Source: Streptomyces sp. RP5T
GTDB taxonomy: Bacteria; Actinomycetota; Actinomycetes; Streptomycetales; Streptomycetaceae
Assembly (NCBI RefSeq): GCF_003933965.1
Contig: NZ_RSAJ01000003.1
Span: forward strand, 1 to 51,534
Length of the DNA stretch: 51,534 bases
Direction: 5' to 3'
This document shows, piece by piece, positions 40,207 to 49,433 of the stretch; positions within the stretch are counted from its first letter, which is position 1; every line of letters starts with the position of its first letter. The translations under genes were made by a program, and so were the position numbers. Under the pieces are notes generated by a model. It was not told the origin of the DNA, searched no databases, and saw only the letters and a program-made list of their open reading frames with translations.

Positions 40207-42045
40207 GTGAACACCGCATCCGCCCCGACGACGGATGAGGCTTCCCTGTCCGCCCGGGAGACAGCCAAGGCACTGGGCGCGTACGTCCGGCCGCACCGGT
40301 GGGCCGTCGCCCTCGGCCTGCTGTGCGCCCTGGTCGGGGCCGCCGGGGGGCTGCTCCAGCCGCTGGCCACGAAGGCACTGGTGGATCGGCTCGCCTCCGG
40401 GGGGACCATCACCGGCATACTGATCGCGCTGACCACGCTGGTGCTGCTGGGCACGGCGGTCGAGGCCTTCGGAACGTATGTGCTGGAGCGGACGGCGGAG
40501 TCGGTGGTCCTGGCCGCGCGGCGCACCCTGGTGGGGCGGCTGCTGCGGCTGCGGCTCGCGGAGTGGGAGCGGATCCCGCCGGGCGATCTGATGTCCCGGG
40601 TCACCTCGGACACGACGCTGCTGCGGGCGGTCAGCACCCAGGCGGTCGTCTCGGCGGCCACCGGCGCGGTGGCCTTCGTGGCGGCAGTCGTCATGATGGC
40701 GTACCTGGATGTCGTCCTGCTGGGTGTGACGCTCGGGGTGGTCGTGCTGGTCGGCGGGGCCGTCGCCCTGGTGATGCCCCGGATCGCCCGCGCCACCGAA
40801 CGGTCGCAGGCGGCGGTCGGGGAGATCTCCGTAGGGTTGGAGCGGGCTCTCGGGGCGTTTCGCACGGTGAAGGCGTCCGGTGCCGAGGAGCGGGAGACCG
40901 CCCGGGTGGAAGCGGCGGCACGGCGGGCGTGGCGGCACGGTGTGAAGAGCGCGAAGTGGGAGGCCGTGGCAGGCTCGGCCGACGAACTCGCCGTACAGCT
41001 GGCCTTCCTCGCCGTGCTCGCGGTCGGCGGGGCGCGGGTGGCGTCCGGGGAGATCCCCGTGTCCACCCTCATCGCCTTCCTGCTGTACCTCTTCTACCTG
41101 ATCGAGCCGGTGTCCAGGCTGATCGACGCCGTCTCCTCCTTTCAGGAGGGTGCGGCCGCGATCTCCCGGATCGCGCACGTGGAACGCCTGCCGGCGGAGC
41201 CGACCGACCGGCACAAGAGTGTGCTGCCCGGACGGGGGAGAGGGGTACCGGGTCCGGCGTCGGTCCGCTTCGAGGACGTCTCCTTCCGCTATCGCGCGGG
41301 CCTGCCGTACGTCCATCGACAGGCGAGTTTCGAGGTGCCGGGCACCGGGATGACGGCCTTCGTGGGCCCCTCCGGCGCGGGCAAGTCGACGGTCTTCGCG
41401 CTCATCGAACGGTTCCACGAGGCAACCGGCGGCCGGGTCCTGGTCGACGGCAAGGACGTACGGGAGTGGTCCCTGCCCGAGCTGCGGGCCGCCATCGGGT
41501 ACGTGGAGCAGGACGCTCCGGTGCTGGCCGGCACACTGAGGGAGAACCTGGTCCTCGCGGCGCCCGGCGCGACGGACGAGGACATCCGCGGCGTCCTGAC
41601 CCGCACGAAGCTCGACACCCTCGTCGGGCGTCTGCCCCACGGCCTGGACACCCCGGTCGGGCATCGCGGCTCGAAGCTGTCGGGCGGCGAGCGGCAGCGC
41701 GTCGCCATCGCCCGCGCCCTGCTGCGCAGGCCACGCCTGCTGTTGCTGGACGAGGCGACCTCGCAGCTCGACGCGGTCAACGAGCTGACGCTGCGGGACG
41801 TCATCACGGACGTGGCCCGGGAGACCACCGTGCTGGTGGTGGCCCACCGCCTGTCGACGGTGACAGGCGCCGACCGCATCGTCGTCATGGACGCCGGCCG
41901 GGTCCGGGCCGTGGGCACTCACGAGGAGCTGATGGATCAGGACCGGCTCTACGCGCAGCTGGCGGCCGGCCAGCTCCTGGCCCCCGTTGCCGGCCATGGC
42001 GTCGCTCACTCCGCGCCGAGCGGGATCCGCAACCGCACCCGGTAG
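40207..42045 (+). CDS. ABC exporter with fused membrane and ATPase domains
   Basis: A 612-aa half-transporter. Residues about 20-320 form a type I exporter membrane domain with six helices ([20 protein letters not shown] at the first). The nucleotide-binding domain follows: Walker [10 protein letters not shown] (Lys393), signature LSGGERQR (491-498), Walker B LLLLDEAT (Asp515, Glu516) and the H-loop VAHRLSTV. It should act as a homodimer that exports lipids, drugs or peptides. GTG start behind GGAGGAAAGG. The last 40 bases overlap the 3' end of the convergent histidine kinase gene. Confidence 0.9.
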   Translation: MNTASAPTTDEASLSARETAKALGAYVRPHRWAVALGLLCALVGAAGGLLQPLATKALVDRLASGGTITGILIALTTLVLLGTAVEAFGTYVLERTAESVVLAARRTLVGRLLRLRLAEWERIPPGDLMSRVTSDTTLLRAVSTQAVVSAATGAVAFVAAVVMMAYLDVVLLGVTLGVVVLVGGAVALVMPRIARATERSQAAVGEISVGLERALGAFRTVKASGAEERETARVEAAARRAWRHGVKSAKWEAVAGSADELAVQLAFLAVLAVGGARVASGEIPVSTLIAFLLYLFYLIEPVSRLIDAVSSFQEGAAAISRIAHVERLPAEPTDRHKSVLPGRGRGVPGPASVRFEDVSFRYRAGLPYVHRQASFEVPGTGMTAFVGPSGAGKSTVFALIERFHEATGGRVLVDGKDVREWSLPELRAAIGYVEQDAPVLAGTLRENLVLAAPGATDEDIRGVLTRTKLDTLVGRLPHGLDTPVGHRGSKLSGGERQRVAIARALLRRPRLLLLDEATSQLDAVNELTLRDVITDVARETTVLVVAHRLSTVTGADRIVVMDAGRVRAVGTHEELMDQDRLYAQLAAGQLLAPVAGHGVAHSAPSGIRNRTR

Positions 42046-43115
42046 CCGCCCTCCGTGGTCGGGCCCGCACTCAGGGTGCCGCGCAGGATCTCGGCCCGTT
42101 CCCGCAGACCGACCAAGCCCTGCCGCGAACCCGGGAGAGCGAGGGAGGGACGCGTGGGCGCGGTGTTGGTGACGGTCACCCCGACGTGGCCGCCGTCCTG
42201 CCACAGATCGACGCGAGCGGTGGCGCCGGGGGCGTGCTTGCGGACGTTGGTCAGCGCCTCCTGAACCGTGCGGTACAGGGCCCGCTGGGCGGGTGTGCCC
42301 ACGGTGGGCGGCAGTTCACCCGTGAGCTCTGCGTGAGTCCCGCTCGTCTCCACCAGTTTGTGCAGGTCGGCCAGGGTGGGCTGAGGGGTCAGCTCGGTGG
42401 CGTGGCCGCCGGAGGCGCGCAGCAGCGTGACCATGGTGCGCAGTTCGTCGAGCGTGGTGACGCTCAGCGAACGGATCGTGCGGGCCGCCTCCTTGGCGTC
42501 CGCGTCCTTGGCCGCGACCTGCAGGGCTCCGGCCCGTACGGCGATCAGGCTGACCTGGTGGGAGACCACGTCGTGCATTTCGCGTGCCAGCTGGGCGCGT
42601 TCGCGGGCGAGCACGGCCTGGGCGTGCAGGGCCCGCTCGTGCTCCCTGGCCTCCTCGATCTCGGCCAGCCGCCGGGCCAGGTCCCGTTGCGCCTGGAGAA
42701 GCTGGCCGAAGAGGACCGGGGCCGCGGCGGTCGCAAGGCCGTACACGAAGAAGACCAGCGTCATGGTCCGGTCGACCTCGGCCATGGGCCACGGAGTACT
42801 GCTCGCGACGGCGGACAGGGCGACGCACAGCGCGAGGAGCCGACGGTCGCGGGAACGCTCGGCCAGGGTGAACAGCGCCACGAGCACAGCGACGGCGACA
42901 TCCTGCATCAGCGCGACGGGCAGGGTGAGCAGAAACACGCCGAGCGGGTACCTGCGCCGGAACGCCAACGCGGCGCAGCCGACCGCGGCCAGCGCGACAC
43001 CGAGGCGTGTGTGCTCCCACATGTTCAGCCATACGTCCACGGCCGCCGTCGCCACCAGGACGATGTCGACGACCGGCGCGGGAACCCGCTGCCACGCGGC
43101 ACGTGCGCGGCTCAT
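42006..43115 (-). CDS. Two-component sensor histidine kinase, NarL type
   Basis: A 369-aa kinase. About five N-terminal membrane helices (residues 10-140) lead into a coiled segment rich in Glu/Arg. Phospho-acceptor His181 is in the HisKA_3 motif [13 protein letters not shown]. An ATPase part follows with the N-box [14 protein letters not shown] and [14 protein letters not shown]. It senses a membrane or envelope signal. Its start codon overlaps the stop of the response regulator gene by four bases. The gene is convergent with the ABC exporter and may regulate it. Confidence 0.9.
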   Translation of the reverse strand: MSRARAAWQRVPAPVVDIVLVATAAVDVWLNMWEHTRLGVALAAVGCAALAFRRRYPLGVFLLTLPVALMQDVAVAVLVALFTLAERSRDRRLLALCVALSAVASSTPWPMAEVDRTMTLVFFVYGLATAAAPVLFGQLLQAQRDLARRLAEIEEAREHERALHAQAVLARERAQLAREMHDVVSHQVSLIAVRAGALQVAAKDADAKEAARTIRSLSVTTLDELRTMVTLLRASGGHATELTPQPTLADLHKLVETSGTHAELTGELPPTVGTPAQRALYRTVQEALTNVRKHAPGATARVDLWQDGGHVGVTVTNTAPTRPSLALPGSRQGLVGLRERAEILRGTLSAGPTTEGGYRVRLRIPLGAE

Positions 43116-43807
43116 CGGCCGGCCTGCGACCGCGGGTGCTCGTCGAGCAGTCCGGCTCGCTGTGCCAGCAGCGCGGCCTGCACCCGGCTCGTCACCCGCA
43201 GCTTCGTGAGGATCGCGCTGACGTGGTCCTTGACCGTGCCGGCACCCAGGTGGAGGCGCACTCCGATGTCGGCGTTCGACAGTCCGTCTGCCACCAGCAC
43301 GAGGACGTCACGCTCGCGGGCGGTCAGCAGCCGTACCCGGGCGGCCCCCTCGTCCACGGCGGCCCCGGCGCCCGGGTGGCCGTGCAGCAGGGTGCGTGAC
43401 GCCTTGGGGGAGAGCACCACGCCGCCCGCGGCCAGGGTGCGCACCAGGTGGGACAGCTGCTCCGGCTCGGTGTCCTTCAGCAGGAATCCGGCCGCACCGC
43501 AGTGCAGCGCGGTCAGGACGTACTCGTCGGCGTCGAACGTCGTCAGCATCGCCACCGCCGGAGCGTCCGGCCCCGCCCGCAGCTCCCGCAGCACGGTGAG
43601 CCCGTCGACGTCCGGCATCCGGATGTCCAGCAGCACCACGTCGGGCCGCTCCCGCCGGACCGTTTCCACGGCGTCGCCGCCGCTCGCGGTCGCGACGACC
43701 TCGATGTCCTCGGACGCGCCCAGAATGAGTTCGAAGCCCGAGCGGACCAACGCCTCGTCGTCGACCACCACTACCCGGATCACGCGCTCCGCCTCACCTT
43801 CGTTCAT
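43112..43807 (-). CDS. Response regulator, NarL/LuxR type
   Basis: A 231-aa protein. The receiver domain (about 9-125) has the acidic pocket Asp16/Asp17 (VVVDDEALVRSG) and the phosphorylation site Asp61 (VVLLDIRMPDVDGL). A LuxR helix-turn-helix is at the C-terminus: LTARERDVLVLVADGLSNAD, then LGAGTVKDHVSAIL. I use the ATG at 43807; a GTG eight codons later, with GGAG upstream, is an equally plausible start. Translationally coupled to the kinase. Confidence 0.9.
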   Translation of the reverse strand: MNEGEAERVIRVVVVDDEALVRSGFELILGASEDIEVVATASGGDAVETVRRERPDVVLLDIRMPDVDGLTVLRELRAGPDAPAVAMLTTFDADEYVLTALHCGAAGFLLKDTEPEQLSHLVRTLAAGGVVLSPKASRTLLHGHPGAGAAVDEGAARVRLLTARERDVLVLVADGLSNADIGVRLHLGAGTVKDHVSAILTKLRVTSRVQAALLAQRAGLLDEHPRSQAGR

Positions 43808-44040
43808 GCCGTCCGGCCCATGCCGTCTCGACCCTAAAGCCATGCAGAGCCCCGGTGACCAGGGAAGCGGCGGCTTCAGCCACACGGCGGGGCAGGACCC
43901 ACCGGTCGGCAGGGACGGCACAGCCGCCTGCCGGATGGTTCCGGAACTCGTCCAGGCAGCTCGGTTCCCGCAGACAACCTCGAAGAGCGCTGCTCCCTCA
44001 TACCAGTCGAACCACCGGGACACCCGGAGAGGAGCGTCCA

Positions 44041-46179
44041 TTGGCCCGTCAGTGGTCCCGCAGGAAGTTCGTGGTCTACTCGCTCGCGGCGTCCACGCTG
44101 ACCGTTGCCGCGCCGCTCGGCTGTGACGCGGCGCCGGCGGAGGGCGCCGAGCCCACCGCGGCCACGCCGCGCCGGCCGTCCGGCGTCCTGGTGACCGGCG
44201 CCGACGAGGAGATGCTGGTCCTGGAGATCACCGAGGCCAACAAGGTCGTCGTACGGCTGCCCCGCGTCGAGGTCGGTCAGGGCGTCACCACCGCCGTCGC
44301 CATGATGATCGCCGAGGAACTGGACGCCCGGCTCGCCGACGTCGACATCCCGCTCGCCGACGCCCGGGCCAAGGGCAACCAGTTCACGGGCGGTTCGAGT
44401 TCGGTGAGTTCGCTGTACGGTCCGGCCCGTGAGCTGGCCGCCCTGGCGCGTGCCAAGCTGGTGACCGCGGCGGCCAGGCGCTGGCGCCTTCCCGCGCGGT
44501 TCCTGCGCACCCACAGCACGAGGGTGATCGCACCGGACGGGCGTTCGGCCACCTTCGGGTCGCTGACCGCGAGCGCCGCCCGGGTCACCCGGCCGGCCGT
44601 GTCGAGCAGACCCAAGCCCGCGTCCCGGCACCGGGTGATCGGGCGGCCGACGACCCGGATCGACGCCCGGGACATCGTCACCGGCAGGGCCACGTACGCC
44701 GGGGACCTGACGGTGGCCGGGGCGAAGCCGACCGTGGTGGCCCGGCCGCCGACGCTCGGCGGGAAGCTCGTCTCCGTCGACTCCCGGGCCGCACGCGCGA
44801 TGCCCGGCGTCCACGCCGTCGTCAGGGTCGCCGGTGGGGTCGCCGTGGTGGCCGAGTCCTTCCACCACGCCTTCAAGGCGAGGGACGCCCTGCGGATCAC
44901 CTGGGCGCCGGGCCCGCTCGTCTCGCTCTCCGATGCCGCGATCCGCTCGCGGCTGCGGGCCGCCGTCCCACGGCTCGACAGCCCGCCGCGCGGATCGGCG
45001 CAGACGGAGGGCGAGTTCGAGTTCGCCTTCGTCAGCCACGCGCCCATGGAGGTGCTGACCGCGGTGGCGGACGTTCGTGCGGGCCACGCCGAGATCTGGT
45101 TCTCCTCCCAGTCGCCGATGGACGCGCGGGAGAGCATCGCCTCGGCGGTCGGGCTGCCCGCTTCGAAGGTGAAGGTGCACGTCGTACGAGGCGGCGGCTC
45201 CTTCGGCCGGCGGCTGAACCACGACGCCGCGATCGAGGCCGCCCTCATCTCCAAGGCGGCGCGCAGGCCGGTCAAGCTGATGTGGAGCCGCGCCGACGAC
45301 ATCCGGCACGGCCGGATGCGCCCGGCCAGCCACCACCGGATCCGGGCCAGCCACGCTCGGGGCAGGGTGGTGGCGTTCGCCCACGCGGTGGCCTCGGTGA
45401 GCGAGTCGTACGAAGCGCAGGGCGTTTCCGCTCAGGGGCACGTCGGTCACGCGGTGACGCCGGCCGCCGGACCTGCCGCCGGCCCACTGCCCAGCGACAG
45501 CGGCCTGTACAACTTCGGCCGGGTGTCCGGGAACACGGGATCGGTCGAGCTGGCGATCCCCCTCGGCGCCTGGCGGTCGGTGGACTCGGGGACGATGCGG
45601 ACCGCGGAGGAGATCGTCGTCGACGAGGTCGCGAGAAGCCTGGGGAAGGACCCGGTCGCCTTCCGGCGCGGCACACTCAGGAACAAGGCCGTCAAAGCCG
45701 TGCTCGACAAGGTCGCGGACGCCGGTGACTGGGGCCGGACCCTGCCGCAGGGCCAGGCACAGGGCGTCGCCGTCCACGAGGAGTACGGCTCCTGTGTGGC
45801 CTGCCTGGTCGAGATCGACGCCACCGACCCGATGGACCCTCGGGTGACCAGGGTGGTGATGGCGGCCGACGTCGGAACGGCCGTCAACCCGCGCGGGCTC
45901 GAGGCCCAGCTCATGGGCACCGCGATCGACGGCATCTCCACCGTCCTGCGGGCCGGTCTGCACATCGACCGGGGCGCCGTCCGCGAGAGCAGCTACGCCG
46001 ACTTCCACTACGCCCGCCAGCGGCACGCTCCGCTGCGTTTCGAGGCACACATCATGCCCTCCCGGCGGGAACCGGGCGGGGCGGGTGAACTCGGCGTCCC
46101 GGCCGCGGCCGGCGCCGTGGCCAACGCCTATGCGCGGGCGACCGGTTCCAGGCCCCGCCGCTTCCCGCTCGACTTCTGA
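44041..46179 (+). CDS. Tat-exported molybdenum hydroxylase, large subunit (isoquinoline 1-oxidoreductase beta-like)
   Basis: A 712-aa enzyme of the xanthine oxidase family. The TTG start at 44041, seven bases after GAGGAG, gives a twin-arginine signal: SRRKFVVYSLAAS. Two repeated aldehyde oxidase-type halves follow. Molybdopterin-contact motifs include GQGVTTAVAMMIAEELD, VVRGGGSFGRRLNHDA and the late GGAGELGVPAAAGAVANA, whose Glu is the expected catalytic residue. Such enzymes hydroxylate N-heterocycles or oxidise aldehydes outside the cytoplasm. Unlike many relatives no cytochrome subunit is encoded nearby. The small subunit follows at 46202. Confidence 0.87.
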   Translation: MARQWSRRKFVVYSLAASTLTVAAPLGCDAAPAEGAEPTAATPRRPSGVLVTGADEEMLVLEITEANKVVVRLPRVEVGQGVTTAVAMMIAEELDARLADVDIPLADARAKGNQFTGGSSSVSSLYGPARELAALARAKLVTAAARRWRLPARFLRTHSTRVIAPDGRSATFGSLTASAARVTRPAVSSRPKPASRHRVIGRPTTRIDARDIVTGRATYAGDLTVAGAKPTVVARPPTLGGKLVSVDSRAARAMPGVHAVVRVAGGVAVVAESFHHAFKARDALRITWAPGPLVSLSDAAIRSRLRAAVPRLDSPPRGSAQTEGEFEFAFVSHAPMEVLTAVADVRAGHAEIWFSSQSPMDARESIASAVGLPASKVKVHVVRGGGSFGRRLNHDAAIEAALISKAARRPVKLMWSRADDIRHGRMRPASHHRIRASHARGRVVAFAHAVASVSESYEAQGVSAQGHVGHAVTPAAGPAAGPLPSDSGLYNFGRVSGNTGSVELAIPLGAWRSVDSGTMRTAEEIVVDEVARSLGKDPVAFRRGTLRNKAVKAVLDKVADAGDWGRTLPQGQAQGVAVHEEYGSCVACLVEIDATDPMDPRVTRVVMAADVGTAVNPRGLEAQLMGTAIDGISTVLRAGLHIDRGAVRESSYADFHYARQRHAPLRFEAHIMPSRREPGGAGELGVPAAAGAVANAYARATGSRPRRFPLDF

Positions 46180-46201
46180 CCCGTCCTCCGAGAAGGTGCC
46201 G

Positions 46202-46657
46202 ATGCCGTCCTACTCCTTCCTCCTCAACGGGAAGCCGGTCACCGTCGAGGCCCCGTCCGACATGCCGGTACTGTGGGTCCTGCGGGACATGCTGAACGTC
46301 ACGGGACCCAAGTACGGCTGCGGTGTGGGCGTCTGCCGTGCCTGTACGAGCCATCTCGACGGCGAGGAGATCCAGCCCTGTGTCGTGCGGGTCGCGGACT
46401 GCGCGGACCGCGAGGTCACCACGATCGAGGGCCTGGCCGACGGCGACAGGCTGCACCCCGTGCAGCAGGCATGGCTCGACAGGGATGTCGCGCAGTGCGG
46501 CTTCTGCCAGCCGGGCCAGATCATGGCCGCGGTGGCTCTGCTGAAGAAGACGCCCCACCCGACGGACGCCGACATCGACGCCATCGAGAACGTCTGCCGC
46601 TGCGGTACCTACTCCCGGATCCGCGAAGCGATCAAGAAGGCGGCGGCGAACGGCTGA
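46202..46657 (+). CDS. 2Fe-2S subunit of the molybdenum hydroxylase (isoquinoline 1-oxidoreductase alpha-like)
   Basis: A 151-aa protein with two [2Fe-2S] clusters. The plant-type site is Cys40, Cys45, Cys48, Cys60 (YGCGVGVCRACTS then QPC). The second, helical site is Cys99, Cys102, Cys132, Cys134 (QCGFCQPGQ then NVCRCGTY). It carries electrons from the molybdenum centre. It has no signal peptide and probably travels through Tat bound to the large subunit, whose stop is 22 bases upstream. The unusual order, large before small, fits this subfamily only in part. Confidence 0.92.
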   Translation: MPSYSFLLNGKPVTVEAPSDMPVLWVLRDMLNVTGPKYGCGVGVCRACTSHLDGEEIQPCVVRVADCADREVTTIEGLADGDRLHPVQQAWLDRDVAQCGFCQPGQIMAAVALLKKTPHPTDADIDAIENVCRCGTYSRIREAIKKAAANG

Positions 46658-46751
46658 CGGTCGGCCGTGCAGGTCAGGGCGTCGGCGAGTGGGGGCCCGG
46701 ACCCATGGCTGCGGGGCGGGCACAGTGCCGGGGCGGTGAGCGCGTCGAGTG

Positions 46752-46769
46752 GCCCGGCCGCGGCCGGGC
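46752..46769. terminator. GC-rich palindrome between convergent genes
   Basis: GCCCGGCCGCGGCCGGGC, fully self-complementary, 95 bp after the 2Fe-2S subunit stop and 64 bp from the stop of the leftward phosphatase gene. Confidence 0.5.
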
Positions 46770-46832
46770 GGACCGAACGCAGGACCTGCAGTTCGGTGAG
46801 GTCGCGGAGAAGCGGCGGGACCGCGGCATCGA

Positions 46833-49301
46833 TCAGTCCGTCTTCGGCGTCGGAGAAGAAGACGGGGAGAGGGCCTGCTCGGCCCAGATCGTCTTGCCGG
46901 TGAGCGTGTGGCGGGTGCCCCAACCCTGGGTGAGCTGGGCGACCAGGAGCAGGCCGCGGCCGCCCTCGTCGAAGGTGCGAGCGCGGCGCAGGTGGGGGCT
47001 GGTGCTGCTGGCGTCCGAGACCTCGCAGATGAGGTTGCGGTCGCGGATGAGCCGGAGCTGGATGGGGGCGCCGCCGTAGCGGATGGCGTTGGTGACGAGT
47101 TCGCTGACGACCAGTTCGGTGACGAAGGCGGCCTCGTCCAGGCCCCAGGCGGAAAGCTGACGGATGGCCTTCTTGCGGGTCTCGGCGACCGCCGCGGGAT
47201 CGGGCGGTACGTCCCAGGTGGCGACGTGGGTCGCGTCCAGGGCGCGGGTGCGGGCCATCAGCAGCGCCACGTCGTCGTCGGGCTGGTCCGGGAGAAGCGT
47301 CCGCAGCACGGTGTCGCAGGTGCTCTCCAGGGACGCGGCGGGCCGGGACAGGACCCCGCGCAGGGCGGCGAGGCCGTCGTCGACGTCACGGCCGCGGGCC
47401 TCGATGAGGCCGTCGGTGTACAGCGCGAGGACGGTGCCTTCGGGCAGCTCCATCTCGGTGACCTCGAAGGGCAGGCCGCCCAGCCCCAGCGGAGGGCCCG
47501 CGGGGACGTCGGGGAACACCACGGTGCCGTCCGGCATCGCCACCGCGGGGACGGGGTGGCCCGCGCGCGCCATCGCGCACCGCCGGGAGACCGGGTCGTA
47601 GACGGCGTACAGGCAGGTCGCGCCGGTGTCGCCGGCGGTGCCGGCCGTGCTCTCGGCCTCCGCGGACAGGCGGATGACCATGTCGTCCAGGTGGGTCAGC
47701 AGTTCGTCCGGCGGGAGGTCGACATCGGCAAGGGTGCGTACGGCCGTGCGCAGTCGGCCCATGGCGGCCGACGCCTGGACGCCGTGGCCGACGACGTCGC
47801 CGACGACGAGCGCGACCCGGGCGCCGGACAGCGGGATGACGTCGAACCAGTCGCCGCCGACGCCGGCCTGCGTACTGGCGGGGAGGTAGCGGGAGGCCAC
47901 GTCGACGGCGGCCTGCGGGGGCAGCCCTCTCGGCAGGAGACTGCTCTGCAGGGTCAGGGACGTACGGCGCTCGCGGGTGTAGCGGCGGGCGTTGTCGATG
48001 CACACGGCGGCCCTGGCGGTGATCTCCTCGCCCAGGAGCAGGTCGTCCTGCTCGAAGGGCTCCGGGCGCCGGTGGCGGGAGAAGGTGGCCACGCCGAGGG
48101 TGATGCCGCGGGCGCGCATCGGCACGGCCAGCACGGAGTGGAACCCGTAGCGGCGCATCCGCTCGGCCCGGGCCGGGGTCTGGCTCGCCACCTGGTCCAG
48201 CGCGGAAGCGGTCATGTTCTCGATCAGCGGCCGGCCGGCGGTCAGACACCTGGCCGCGGTCGACTCATCCGGGTAGGCGGCCACCGTCCCGCGCCCGACC
48301 ACGACCTCGGGGCAGCCCTCCAGCACGGACTGGTAGGCCACGCGGCGCAGCATGACGGGGCTCGGGGGCGAGCCGGCGCGCGGATCGTCGCCGCCTTCGA
48401 TGGCGGGAAGCAGGTCGACGGTGACGAAGTCCGCGAGCTGGGGGATCGCCACGTCGGCGAGTTCCTGCGCGGTCCGGGCGAGGTCCAGGGTGCTGCCGAT
48501 GCGGATGCTGGCCTCGTTGAGCAGGGCGAGGCGCTGTTTGGCCAGGTGCTCCTCGGTGATGTCGTGCGCGGACAGGAGCACTCCGCGTATCTCGCCCCCG
48601 GCGTCCCGCACGGGGGTGAGCGAGGTCGTCCAGACGGTCTCGCCCTCGTGGCCCGCCAGGTGCAGGATCTGCTGCAGATGCTGCTGTTCGCCGGTCTCCA
48701 GCGCCCGCCGCATGCACTGTTCCGTCCGGTCGCTCTCCGGGTCGACCACGATCTCCGACACGCGCAGCCCCTGCATCGCCGCCTCGGGCAGGCCGATCAC
48801 CCGCTCCATGTCGGCGTTCGCCCGCCGCAGCCGCAGGCCGGTGTCGTAGAGCGCCGTCGTGACCGGGGAGCGGGTGAACGCCCACATCACCAGCGTGTCG
48901 TCCTGGAGCGGGGGAGCCGACCGGATCAGCGGGGAGAGCAGGAGCCACTCGCCGCCTCCCGCGTCCTCGCCGTCGAGCTCCCGGCGGTGGGCCAGCAGGT
49001 TCACGGCGAGGTGGTGGCCGTCCCGGTGCCGGAGGGTCGCCGTCCCGCTCCACCTCGGCAGCGTCCTCAGGGAGCGAAGCATCTCGACGGGCGGCTCCCT
49101 GGCGAGCAGCGATGCCGCGGGCCTGCCGACGACTTCCGCGGCCCGGTAGCCGAGCAGCCGCCGTGCTCCCTCGCTCCATCCGGTCACGATGCCGTGCGCG
49201 TCCACGCGGGCTCCGGCCGTGGCCGACTCGTCGACGGGGTCGCCCGGCCGCCGCGCGGCCCGGTCGTCGCCGCCGGTTCTGGAGCTGGTCATCGCGTTCA
49301 T
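46833..49301 (-). CDS. PAS-PAS-GAF-PP2C(SpoIIE)-HATPase regulatory protein
   Basis: An 822-aa signalling protein. PAS domains cover about residues 25-115 (VDAHGIVTGWSEGARRLLGY) and 140-255. A GAF domain spans about 260-440. The PP2C/SpoIIE phosphatase spans about 455-670 (GVGGDWFDVIPL, VVGDVVGHG). An anti-sigma-type HATPase is at about 690-815 (ELVVSELVTNAIRYGG, GGRGLLLVAQL). This design couples sensing to dephosphorylation of anti-anti-sigma factors and possibly to phosphorylation of the same partner; it is common in Streptomyces. Cytoplasmic. Start ATG 49301 with GAGGGCGG upstream. No partner STAS protein is in the window. Confidence 0.9.
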   Translation of the reverse strand: MNAMTSSRTGGDDRAARRPGDPVDESATAGARVDAHGIVTGWSEGARRLLGYRAAEVVGRPAASLLAREPPVEMLRSLRTLPRWSGTATLRHRDGHHLAVNLLAHRRELDGEDAGGGEWLLLSPLIRSAPPLQDDTLVMWAFTRSPVTTALYDTGLRLRRANADMERVIGLPEAAMQGLRVSEIVVDPESDRTEQCMRRALETGEQQHLQQILHLAGHEGETVWTTSLTPVRDAGGEIRGVLLSAHDITEEHLAKQRLALLNEASIRIGSTLDLARTAQELADVAIPQLADFVTVDLLPAIEGGDDPRAGSPPSPVMLRRVAYQSVLEGCPEVVVGRGTVAAYPDESTAARCLTAGRPLIENMTASALDQVASQTPARAERMRRYGFHSVLAVPMRARGITLGVATFSRHRRPEPFEQDDLLLGEEITARAAVCIDNARRYTRERRTSLTLQSSLLPRGLPPQAAVDVASRYLPASTQAGVGGDWFDVIPLSGARVALVVGDVVGHGVQASAAMGRLRTAVRTLADVDLPPDELLTHLDDMVIRLSAEAESTAGTAGDTGATCLYAVYDPVSRRCAMARAGHPVPAVAMPDGTVVFPDVPAGPPLGLGGLPFEVTEMELPEGTVLALYTDGLIEARGRDVDDGLAALRGVLSRPAASLESTCDTVLRTLLPDQPDDDVALLMARTRALDATHVATWDVPPDPAAVAETRKKAIRQLSAWGLDEAAFVTELVVSELVTNAIRYGGAPIQLRLIRDRNLICEVSDASSTSPHLRRARTFDEGGRGLLLVAQLTQGWGTRHTLTGKTIWAEQALSPSSSPTPKTD

Positions 49302-49433
49302 CCGCCCTCGCTTCGGTCTCTCCACCGTGCGTCCCGGCCCGGCGACGAGCAACCGATGAGAGGCAGTCGGACATATATCCTCATCAAGGGCATATAGCGA
49401 AGTATCCATGCATCGGGGCTGGAGGGTCGTGCC

